Source of the DNA: Anaeromyxobacter dehalogenans 2CP-C
Lineage (GTDB): Bacteria; Myxococcota; Myxococcia; Myxococcales; Anaeromyxobacteraceae
Assembly: GCF_000013385.1 (NCBI RefSeq)
Contig: NC_007760.1
Coordinates: forward strand, 2,171,001-2,235,000
Direction: 5' to 3'
DNA length: 64,000 bases
The notes beneath the pieces are model-generated. The model was not told where the DNA came from and ran no database searches. It saw nothing but the letters and a program-made list of their open reading frames with translations. Every line of letters begins with the position of its first letter. Position 1 is the stretch's first letter. Both the position numbers and the translations under genes were made by a program. Of this stretch, positions 35,688 to 44,102 are shown in pieces.

Positions 35688-35990
35688 TTATAGCTCCACT
35701 TCGAGGTCCCCGCCCTCGCCGACGTGCACGGGGAACGTGCGCACCGACGCCTCCGGGAACTCCGGGCAGGCGCCGGTGGCCAGCTGGAAGGGCCAGGCGT
35801 GGAGCGGGCAGTACACCACCTCGCCGCGCACGTCGCCGAACGCGAGCGCCGCGCCGCGGTGGGGACAGACGTTGTCGAGCGCGTGCACGCGCTCGCCGCG
35901 GCGGAACAGTGCGATCTCCTGGCCCTCGATCTCGACGAGCCAGCCGTGCCCGTCCGGCAGGTCCTGGAGCCGTCCCACGCGGTGTCTCAC
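35688..35990 (-). CDS. Rieske [2Fe-2S] protein
   Basis: About 100 aa if started at the GTG 35988-35990; an upstream frame extension is open but Arg/Pro-rich and unlikely to be coding. The cluster motif is CPHRGAALAF...YCPLHAWPF (Cys-x-His and Cys-x2-His). Its size matches ferredoxin-like Rieske proteins and NirD. It is first in a five-gene overlapping run leading into queD, and its redox partner is not evident. Confidence 0.8.
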   Translation of the reverse strand: MRHRVGRLQDLPDGHGWLVEIEGQEIALFRRGERVHALDNVCPHRGAALAFGDVRGEVVYCPLHAWPFQLATGACPEFPEASVRTFPVHVGEGGDLEVEL

Positions 35991-36184
35991 GGGCCGGAAT
36001 CTACGGCGCGCGGGCCCGCCCCGCCGGGGAATCGCCCGTACCTTCGCCGCGTTCCGGGGCCGCGCCGGCGCGCCGGACCTACCAGGACGCACCGCCCGGG
36101 GCTGCGCGTCCCCTCGCAGCAGGACAGGCGCGCGCGTAACGGTCCTCCGCCGTGGCCGTCTTGGTCAGCGGGGAGGGAAGCCAC

Positions 36185-36583
36185 GTGGAACGCAACCGCA
36201 CGATCGTCATCGAGGCCGACCCGGAGCGCCGCCAGCAGCTCTCGCAGCTGCTCGTCGCGTCCGGGTTCGACGTCACCGTCTCCGCCGACCTCGCCGCCGC
36301 GCTCCTCGAGGCCGCCCGGGCCACGCCGCCCTCGGACGGCCAGCCGGCGCGCCGGCCGACGCTGTCCGAGATCGAGCGCCGCTACGCGCGCGAGATCCTG
36401 CGCGCCACCGGCGGGAACAAGACGCGCGCGGCGGAGATCCTGGGCATCGACCGCAAGACGCTCTACCGGCTGATCGGCGCGGTCCCGGTGCGCCAGGCCG
36501 AGGCCGCCGCGCCGGTGAACGGCGTGAACGGCATCGACGCCGCGGCGCCGGCGGTGGCCGCCGGACGCGTCAACGGCGTCTGA
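36185..36583 (+). CDS. Fis-type helix-turn-helix protein with partial receiver-like N-terminus
   Basis: Start taken at the GTG 36185, preceded by GGGAGGG at a good distance, giving 132 aa. The N-terminal 35 residues (RTIVIEADPERRQQLSQLLV) look like the first strand and helix of a receiver but no phosphorylatable Asp domain follows. The middle is a Fis/NtrC-type HTH (YAREILRATGGNKTRAAEIL, GIDRKTLYRL). The C-terminus is Ala/Val/Asn-rich with repeated NGV. It converges on ihfA, 26 bp away. Confidence 0.75.
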   Translation: MERNRTIVIEADPERRQQLSQLLVASGFDVTVSADLAAALLEAARATPPSDGQPARRPTLSEIERRYAREILRATGGNKTRAAEILGIDRKTLYRLIGAVPVRQAEAAAPVNGVNGIDAAAPAVAAGRVNGV

Positions 36584-36609
36584 CCGGGTGTGGAACCGGG
36601 GCGGGGGCG

Positions 36610-36951
36610 CTACTCGTCGCCCTCGCCCTCCTCGTCGTCATCGTCGTCGTCCGCGCCCTCGGTCTCGTCCGAGACCCCGCCGTTCAGCGCGTTCTTCAGC
36701 ACCTGGCTCGGACGGAACGTCAGCACGCGGCGCGCGCTGATCTCGATCTCCTCGCCGGTCTGCGGGTTGCGGCCGACGCGGGACTTCTTGTCCCGCACGA
36801 TGAAGTTGCCGAAGCCGCTGATCTTGATCTTCTCGCCGCGCTCCAGCGTCTCCTTGATGGTGTCGAAGACCATCTCGACGATCTCGGCGGCCTCCTTCTT
36901 GGAGAAGCCCACCTTCTCGTAGACGCTCTCGATGATGTCGGCCTTGGTCAC
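36610..36951 (-). CDS. ihfA: Integration host factor alpha / HU-family protein with acidic tail
   Basis: 113 aa. It starts MTKADIIESVYEKVGFSKKE and has the DNA-bending arm GRNPQTGEEIEISARRVLTF with the intercalating Pro. After residue 92 an acidic tail of about 20 residues (mostly Asp and Glu) is added, which E. coli IHF and HU lack. It sits in the place ihfA has after pheT in E. coli, but with its own promoter and a small gene between. Confidence 0.88.
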   Translation of the reverse strand: MTKADIIESVYEKVGFSKKEAAEIVEMVFDTIKETLERGEKIKISGFGNFIVRDKKSRVGRNPQTGEEIEISARRVLTFRPSQVLKNALNGGVSDETEGADDDDDDEEGEGDE

Positions 36952-36996
36952 GGTGTCGCTCCCATCCCCGCGGGCGGCGTCGGCTAAGTCCCGAAT

Positions 36997-37025
36997 TCAC
37001 TAGCCTATTTGCCCCAGCGTGTCAA
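36997..37025 (-). promoter_or_regulatory. Candidate ihfA promoter
   Basis: Perfect -35 TTGACA (37020-37025), 17-bp spacer, TAGTGA (36997-37002), a weak -10. It lies 45 bp before the ihfA start in an A+T-rich patch. Confidence 0.45.
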
Positions 37026-37032
37026 ACCTTCG

Positions 37033-37455
37033 CTAGCGCTTCGCGGGCGATCCGCCGGGCTCGTCCGCCGGCGCCTTCGCGCCGCCTCCCGCCGCCTCCA
37101 GCTCGTCGCGGGCGCGCTCGCGCGCCGGCCGGGTGGGCTCGGCGGCCGCGTCCAGCGCGCGGCGCACCTCGTCCGCGCCCGGGCCCGGGACCACCGGGTC
37201 GCCGGCCGGGTCGCGCCCCACGCCGGCGGTCAGCGCCAGCACCAGGCCGCTCACCGCGACGGCGAGCGCCGCCAGCACGAGGCCGGCCGAGGCGACGCGG
37301 CGCGCGCCGCCCTGGACCAGCGCGCGGATGCAGAGCACGAGCGAGACGAGCCCGACCACCAGCCCGAACGGCGCGGCGAGCGGGTTCCAGGACGCGAACG
37401 CCGCCGCGAGCGCGAACGCCGCCGCTGCCCAGGCGCGCCGGCCCGCGGGCGTCAC
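37033..37455 (-). CDS. Small membrane protein of unknown function
   Basis: 140 aa with a GTG start (37453-37455) preceded by GGGGA. It overlaps nothing and begins 1 bp after the pheT stop. Three hydrophobic stretches (about 10-27, 30-48 and 56-76) suggest an integral membrane protein; the last 60 residues are Ala/Pro/Glu-rich and likely cytoplasmic. I do not recognise the family. It is probably cotranscribed with pheT. Confidence 0.6.
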   Translation of the reverse strand: MTPAGRRAWAAAAFALAAAFASWNPLAAPFGLVVGLVSLVLCIRALVQGGARRVASAGLVLAALAVAVSGLVLALTAGVGRDPAGDPVVPGPGADEVRRALDAAAEPTRPARERARDELEAAGGGAKAPADEPGGSPAKR

Positions 37456-37456
37456 G

Positions 37457-39859
37457 CTATCCCCGGAGCTCCGCCCCGACGCGCTCGCGGAGCCGCGCCA
37501 CGATGCGTCCGTGCGCGGCGTCCGCCTCGGCGTCGGTGAGCGTGCGGTCCGGCGCGCGGTAGGTGATGGCGAGCGCGAGGTTCTTGCGCCCCGCGGGCAG
37601 CGGCGCGCCCTTGTACACGTCGAACAGGATCACCGCCTCGACGAGCGGCTCCTCGCGCACCAGCGCCTCCACCGCCGCGGCGGTCACCGCGTCCTCCACC
37701 ACCACCGCGACGTCGCGGAGCACCGCCGGCAGCCGCGGGATGGGCCGGTACTGCGGCACCAGCCGCGCGGCCGCGAGCAGCGCGTCCAGCGAGAGCCGGA
37801 ACGCGAGCACGCCGCGCGGCAGCTCGAACGCCTCGGCGACCCGCGGGTGCAGCTCGCCGAGCTCGCCCAGCGCCGCGCCGCCCGGGGCGCGGAGCGCCGC
37901 CGAGGTGCGCGGGTGCAGCCAGCCGGGCCCGGGGGCGGCCCAGGCCGCCTCGACGCCGAGCGCCTCGAGCAGCCCCTGCACCGCCGCCTTCGCGTCGTGG
38001 AAGTCGGCCACGTCGCCGCCCACCGCCCAGCCCACCGGGCTGCGCCGCCCGAGCAGGACGCCGGCCACCTCGGTGGCCTCGTGGCTGGGGGCGTCGCCGG
38101 GGGTCCCGGCCGCGCGCGGACCGTAGGCGCGGGCGATCTCGTACAGGCGCACGTCCTCGACCCGCTGCCGCCGGTTGTGCGCGGCGTTGCGGAGCAGCGA
38201 CGGCACCAGGCTGGTGCGCATCACCGCCAGGTCGGCGCTGATGGGGTTGCGCAGCGCGATGCCGTCGGCGGCGAGGCCGCCGGCGAGCGGCTCCAGGTCG
38301 CGCGCCGCCACGAAGCTGAAGTTCACCGCCTCGCTGAACCCGGCCGCCTCCAGCGCGGCGCGGGCGCGGGCCACCGCCTGCGCCTCGGCGGACTCCGCCG
38401 GCGTGCGGACGGCGGGGCCGGGGAGCGTCTCCGGGATGGCGTCGTAGCCCAGCGTCCGGACGATCTCCTCGACCAGGTCCTCCTCGATGGAGACGTCCAC
38501 GCGCCAGCTCGGCACGCCGAAGCTCACCGCGTCGCCGTCGCTGGCCCGCTCCTCGAACCCGAGCGAGAGCAGGATGCGGCGGGCGTCCTCGCGGCTCACC
38601 GGCATGCCCAGCACCTGCGCCGGGCGATCCCAGCGCATGCGCACCTCGGGCGAGGCGACCTTGCGGGCCTGCGCGTCCACCACCCCGGCGCGCACCGTCC
38701 CGCCGGACAGCCCGGCGATGAGCGCGGCGCAGCGGTCGAGCGCCGGGATCACCATGCCCGGGTCGGCGCCGCGCTCGAAGCGGTACGAGGCCTCGCTCTT
38801 CAGCCCGTGCCGGCGCGAGGTCCGGCGCACGCCGCTCGGCGCGAACCAGGCGGACTCGAGCAGCACGCGGGTGGTGCCGGCCGAGATCTCCGAGTCGCCG
38901 CCGCCCATCACGCCGGCGAGCGCGCTGCCGCGGTCGCGGTCGGCGATGAGCAGGTCGTCCGGCTCGAGCGCCCGGTCCTTGCCGTCGAGCGTGGTGATCC
39001 GCTCGCCCGGCCGCGCGGTGCGGACCACGATCTCGTGGCCGGCCACCTCGTCGAGGTCGAACGCGTGCAGCGGGTGGCCGAGCTCGAGCAGCACGTAGTT
39101 GGTCGCGTCCACCACGTTGGAGATGGAGCGGATGCCGCAGCGCTCCAGGCGCCGGGCCAGCCAGGCCGGGGACGGCCCGATCTTCACGCCCTCGACGACG
39201 CGCGCGGCGTAGCGGGCGCACTTTTCCGGCGCCTCGATGCGGACCTTCACCGCGTCGGCGGCCGCGCCGCCGCCCTCGACCAGCCCCGGCTTCGGCAGCC
39301 GGACCTTCTGGCCCAGCAGCGCCGCCACCTCGCGGGCGATGCCCACGTGCGAGAGCGCGTCCGGCCGGTTCGGCGTGACGTTCACCTCGAGCAGCACGTC
39401 GTCGAGGTCGAGCGCCTCGCCGATGGGCGTGCCCGGGACCGTGCCGGGCGGGAGGATGAGCAGGCCGCTCGCGTCGGCGGAGAGCCCGAGCTCGCGCGCC
39501 GAGCAGAGCATCCCGAAGGACTCCACCCCGCGCAGCTTCGCCTTCGAGATCCTCGCGCCGCCGGGCAGCTCGGCGCCCACGGTGGCGAGCGGGACCACGT
39601 CGCCGACGCGGTAGTTCTTCGCGCCGCACACCACCTGCAGCGGCTCGCCGCCGCCCGCGTCCACGCGGGTGACCGAGAGCTTCTCGGCGTTGGGGTGCGG
39701 CTCGGAGGCGGCGATGCGCGCCGCCACCACGCCCTTCAGCTCCGCGCCGGTGCGCTCCACCGCCTCGATCTCGAAGCCCACGGCGGTGAGGCGCCGCGCC
39801 AGCTCCTCGGGCGCGGGCAGGTCCACGTACTCCGACAGCCACTTGAGCGAGATGCGCAC
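37457..39859 (-). CDS. pheT: Phenylalanyl-tRNA synthetase beta subunit
   Basis: 800 aa, standard length. The tRNA-binding EMAP-like domain (about 40-150), B3/B4 editing domain, B5 domain, core and the C-terminal ferredoxin-fold anticodon-binding domain (YRAPDRTLTDAEADAAHGRI) can be followed in order. It starts MRISLKWLSEYVDLPAPEEL, 7 bp after pheS. Confidence 0.96.
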   Translation of the reverse strand: MRISLKWLSEYVDLPAPEELARRLTAVGFEIEAVERTGAELKGVVAARIAASEPHPNAEKLSVTRVDAGGGEPLQVVCGAKNYRVGDVVPLATVGAELPGGARISKAKLRGVESFGMLCSARELGLSADASGLLILPPGTVPGTPIGEALDLDDVLLEVNVTPNRPDALSHVGIAREVAALLGQKVRLPKPGLVEGGGAAADAVKVRIEAPEKCARYAARVVEGVKIGPSPAWLARRLERCGIRSISNVVDATNYVLLELGHPLHAFDLDEVAGHEIVVRTARPGERITTLDGKDRALEPDDLLIADRDRGSALAGVMGGGDSEISAGTTRVLLESAWFAPSGVRRTSRRHGLKSEASYRFERGADPGMVIPALDRCAALIAGLSGGTVRAGVVDAQARKVASPEVRMRWDRPAQVLGMPVSREDARRILLSLGFEERASDGDAVSFGVPSWRVDVSIEEDLVEEIVRTLGYDAIPETLPGPAVRTPAESAEAQAVARARAALEAAGFSEAVNFSFVAARDLEPLAGGLAADGIALRNPISADLAVMRTSLVPSLLRNAAHNRRQRVEDVRLYEIARAYGPRAAGTPGDAPSHEATEVAGVLLGRRSPVGWAVGGDVADFHDAKAAVQGLLEALGVEAAWAAPGPGWLHPRTSAALRAPGGAALGELGELHPRVAEAFELPRGVLAFRLSLDALLAAARLVPQYRPIPRLPAVLRDVAVVVEDAVTAAAVEALVREEPLVEAVILFDVYKGAPLPAGRKNLALAITYRAPDRTLTDAEADAAHGRIVARLRERVGAELRG

Positions 39860-39866
39860 GGCGTTC

Positions 39867-40988
<1,122 letters not shown>

Positions 40989-41333
40989 CTACGCCTGGGC
41001 GGTCTTGACGATGGCGGCGAAGTCGCCCGGGAGGGCGAGCGCGAGATCGGCGAGGATCTTGCGGTCGATCTCGACGCCGGCCTTGCGGAGCGCGGCGACC
41101 AGCTTCGAGTAGGTGGTGCCGTTCTGGCGGGCGGCCGCGTTGATGCGGACGATCCAGAGCGCCCGGAACTCGCGCCGCTTCAGCCGGCGGTCGCGGGTCG
41201 AGTAGTTGAGGGCGCGCTCCACCGCCTGGTTCGCGCGGCGGTAGCAGTTCTTGCGGCGACCACGGAAGCCCTTCGCGAGCTTCAGGACGCGATTGCGACG
41301 GCGGCGGGCCTTGAATCCCTTCTTGACGCGCAT
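40989..41333 (-). CDS. rplT: 50S ribosomal protein L20
   Basis: Early large-subunit assembly protein, 114 aa, and in E. coli and Bacillus the repressor of its own operon. It starts [20 protein letters not shown] and has the signature [20 protein letters not shown]. The rpmI-rplT spacer contains a long perfect stem-loop. Confidence 0.96.
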   Translation of the reverse strand: MRVKKGFKARRRRNRVLKLAKGFRGRRKNCYRRANQAVERALNYSTRDRRLKRREFRALWIVRINAAARQNGTTYSKLVAALRKAGVEIDRKILADLALALPGDFAAIVKTAQA

Positions 41334-41363
41334 CTTCCTTCTCCTTGCCGGCGGGAGGCACGT

Positions 41364-41390
41364 CGGCCCGTCACGCTGCGTGACGGGCCG
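41364..41390. other. Perfect 12-bp hairpin between rpmI and rplT
   Basis: CGGCCCGTCACG-CTG-CGTGACGGGCCG, with no U-tract after it on the minus strand, so a terminator is unlikely. It could be an RNA processing site or an L20 control element in front of rplT. Confidence 0.55.
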
Positions 41391-41434
41391 GGTACGCTTC
41401 GGAACCCCGCTTGGGCGTCATGGCTTCTCCGGCC

Positions 41435-41638
41435 CTAGCGGGCGTACGGGAAGCACTCCTTGATCTTCTTCTCGTCCATCGGCGCGAGGTGATCGGTCCC
41501 GCGCAGGTGGCGCTTCTGCTTCTTCGTCTTGCCGAACGTGGCGAGGTGGCGGACGCCGGCGCGGCGGAACTTCACCTTGCCGCTCTTCTTCGGGACGAAG
41601 CGCTTCTTGGCGCCGCTCTTGGTCTTCAGCTTGGGCAT
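41435..41638 (-). CDS. rpmI: 50S ribosomal protein L35
   Basis: 67 aa, start ATG 41636-41638 (MPKLKTKSGAKKRFVPKKSG). The signature of L35 is complete through HLRGTDHLAPMDEKKIKECF. It lies between infC and rplT as in nearly all bacteria. Confidence 0.96.
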   Translation of the reverse strand: MPKLKTKSGAKKRFVPKKSGKVKFRRAGVRHLATFGKTKKQKRHLRGTDHLAPMDEKKIKECFPYAR

Positions 41639-41673
41639 GGGTCCTGTCGCTTCCTGTTCGCTGCTGCGTCGTG

Positions 41674-41693
41674 CGCCGCGCCTGCGCGCGGCG
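41674..41693. other. Hairpin between infC and rpmI
   Basis: CGCCGCGC-CTGC-GCGCGGCG, a perfect 8-bp stem in the 62-bp spacer. In E. coli the L20 operator lies upstream of rpmI, so this is a possible part of such a site, but the sequence itself does not show it. Confidence 0.4.
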
Positions 41694-41700
41694 GTCCTGT

Positions 41701-42402
41701 CTATCTCTGTGCGGCCGGGTCCGCGGCGGCCGGCGCGGGCGCCGGGGCGGCGGGGGCCGGGGCCGGCGCGGGTGCGCCGGCGGCGGGGGCAGCGGGAGCG
41801 GCGGCGGGCGCCGCGGCGGCCGCGGCCTTCGCCTTGTCGCGCTGCGACTGGAGCATCTTCGGGTTCGGCGCGAGGATCATGAACATCTGGCGCCCTTCCA
41901 TGCGGGGCGCCGACTCGATGACCGCCACGTCGCGCAGGTCCTCGATGACCCGCTGCAGGACCTTCTGGCCCAGCTCGCGGTGCGACATCTCGCGGCCGCG
42001 GAACATCACGGTGATGCGAGCCTTGTTCGCCTCGGCGAGGAACTCGCGCACCTTCTTGATCTTGGTGTCGTAGTCGTGCTCCTCCGTGCGCGGGCGGAGC
42101 TTCACTTCCTTGAGCTGCACCACGACCTGCTTCTTCTTGGCCTCGTTCTGCTTCTTCTTCTCGAGGTACTTGAAGCGGCCGTAGTCCATGATCTTGCAGA
42201 CGGGCGGCTTCGCCATCGGGCTGACCTCGACGAGGTCCATGCCCAGCTCCTGCGCGCGCGCCAGCGCCTGGTCGATCGGGAGCACGCCGAGCTGCTCGCC
42301 CTCGGCCCCGATGACACGAACCTCGCGGGCCTTGATGCGGCGGTTGGTGCGCGCATCGCGGCTGCCGCCGCCGCCCCGCGGATCTCTGTGCTGGATCGCC
42401 AT
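41701..42402 (-). CDS. infC: Translation initiation factor IF-3 with Ala/Pro-rich C-terminal tail
   Basis: 233 aa from the ATG 42400-42402. The N-domain (TNRRIKAREVRVIGAEGEQL), linker and C-domain (RVIEDLRDVAVIESAPRMEG, RQMFMILAPNPK) are normal. About 43 extra residues of Ala and Pro follow residue 190. In Myxococcus xanthus the IF3 homologue Dsg also has a C-terminal extension, needed for development. The ATG has the GGAGG only 3 nt upstream, while codon 3 is ATC at a better distance; M. xanthus dsg is reported to use AUC. The promoter is at 42434-42461. Confidence 0.94.
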   Translation of the reverse strand: MAIQHRDPRGGGGSRDARTNRRIKAREVRVIGAEGEQLGVLPIDQALARAQELGMDLVEVSPMAKPPVCKIMDYGRFKYLEKKKQNEAKKKQVVVQLKEVKLRPRTEEHDYDTKIKKVREFLAEANKARITVMFRGREMSHRELGQKVLQRVIEDLRDVAVIESAPRMEGRQMFMILAPNPKMLQSQRDKAKAAAAAAPAAAPAAPAAGAPAPAPAPAAPAPAPAAADPAAQR

Positions 42403-42433
42403 GCTCCTCCGGCCCTGGGAAAAAGACGCTGTA

Positions 42434-42461
42434 GAATAAGGATTTCGGCCGCAATGTCAAC
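42434..42461 (-). promoter_or_regulatory. infC operon promoter
   Basis: TTGACA (42456-42461), 16-bp spacer, TATTCT (42434-42439), about 35 bp before infC. It would drive infC-rpmI-rplT-pheS-pheT. Confidence 0.65.
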
Positions 42462-42528
42462 GCGGCCGTACGCCCGGGCGCGCGCGTCCCCTTCCCCTCT
42501 CGCGGAGAAGGGGACGGCGCGGGCGGGT

Positions 42529-43554
42529 CTAGCGGCTGCCCGGGTCCGACGAGTCCTTCTTCGCCTCGCGGATCCAGCTCATCATGTCGCGGAGCCGCTT
42601 GCCCACCTCCTCGATGGGATGAGCGGCCTCGGCGGCGCGGTAGCGGGCCATGGTGGGGCCGCCCGCCTGGTTCTCGAGGATGAACTCCTTGGCGAAGTGG
42701 CCGCCCTGGATCTCCTTGAGGATCTTGCGCATCTCGTCCTTGGAGCGGCCGTCCACCACCCGCGGGCCGCGGGTGTAGTCGCCGTACTCCGCGGTGTCGG
42801 AGATCGAGTGGCGCATCCAGGCCAGGCCGCCCTCGTACATGAGGTCCACGATGAGCTTCAGCTCGTGGAGGCACTCGAAGTACGCGCTCTCCGGCTGGTA
42901 CCCGGCCTCGACCAGCACCTCGAACCCGTTCTTCACCAGCGCCGCCGCGCCGCCGCACAGCACGGCCTGCTCGCCGAACAGGTCGGTCTCGGTCTCCTCC
43001 TTGAACGTGGTCTCGAGGACGCCGGCGCGGGTGCAGCCGATGCCGCGGGCGTAGGCGAGGCCGACGGCCTTGGCCTGGCCGGTCGCGTCCTGGTGGACTG
43101 CGACGAGGCCGGGGATGCCGCGGCCGTCCTGGTACTGGCGGCGGACCATGTGGCCCGGGCCCTTCGGCGCGACCAGGAGCACGTCCACGTCGGGCGGCGG
43201 GCGGACCTGCACGAAGTGGATGTTGAAGCCGTGCGCGAAGAGCAGCGCCTTGCCCTTGGACAGGTGCGGCGCGATCTCCTCGTCGTAGACCTTCTTCTGC
43301 GTCTGGTCCGGGATGAGGACCATGATCACGTCGGCCTCCTTCGAGGCCTCCGCGACCGAGAGGACGCGCAGCCCGGCGCCCTCGGCCTTGGCCTTGGACT
43401 TCGAGCCGGCCGCCAGGCCCACCCGCACGTCCACGCCGGAGTCGCGCAGGTTGAGCGCGTGGGCGTGGCCCTGCGAGCCGTAGCCGATGATCGCGACCTT
43501 CCGCTTCTTCAGCAGGTCGAGGTTCGCGTCCTTGTCGTAATAGATGGTCGCCAT
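42529..43554 (-). CDS. ilvC: Ketol-acid reductoisomerase
   Basis: Second enzyme common to valine and isoleucine synthesis; 341 aa, the short class I form. The NADPH site is [20 protein letters not shown]; the Mg-binding and catalytic region includes [12 protein letters not shown] and [17 protein letters not shown]. It is the last gene of ilvBNC, 10 bp after ilvN. Confidence 0.97.
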
Positions 43555-43564
43555 GTTCGTTCCT

Positions 43565-44101
43565 CTACTTCAGTGAGGGGGGAGCCAGCGTCTTGAAGCC
43601 CCGCTCGAGGGCGATGCGCCCGGAGCGGCAGAGTTCCTGGATGCCGAAGGGGCGGAGCCGCTCCTCCAGCGCGTCGAGCTTGCCGGCGGTGCCGCTCGCC
43701 TCGACCACCAGCGCGTCGGGCGAGACGTCCACGATCACCGCCTCGTAGGTCTCGGCCAGCGCCCGGAGCTCGGCGTGGTTCCGCTCCGGCGTGCGGATCT
43801 TGGCGAGCAGCAGCTCGCGCTCGATCAGGTCCTGGGGCGAGAGCTCGCGCACCTCCACCACCGGGACCAGCTTCTGGACCTGCCGGACCACCTGGTCCAC
43901 CGGGCTCGACGAGAGCCGGACCACGATGGTCATGCGCGAGTACTCGGCCCGCTCGGTGGGGCCGACGGTGAGGCTCGCGATGTTGTAGCCGCGGCGCGAG
44001 AACAGCCCGGCGATCCGGTGCAGCACGCCCGGCTTGTTCTCGACGAGGAGGCTGATGGTGTGGGTGGAGCCGCTCGGCTGCGGGGTCTCGGTCCGTTCCA
44101 T
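43565..44101 (-). CDS. ilvN: Acetolactate synthase small (regulatory) subunit
   Basis: 178 aa from the ATG 44099-44101 ([20 protein letters not shown]), which follows the ilvB stop by one base. A GTG nine bases upstream, overlapping ilvB, is an alternative. The N-terminal ACT domain ([20 protein letters not shown]) binds valine in relatives and gives feedback control. Confidence 0.94.
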
Positions 44102-44102
44102 G

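Noticed and set aside
41720-41840. Sequencing artefact or frameshift at the end of infC
   Set aside because: The Ala/Pro tail stays in one open frame to its stop, with codon use like the rest of the region, and M. xanthus IF3 also has a tail.
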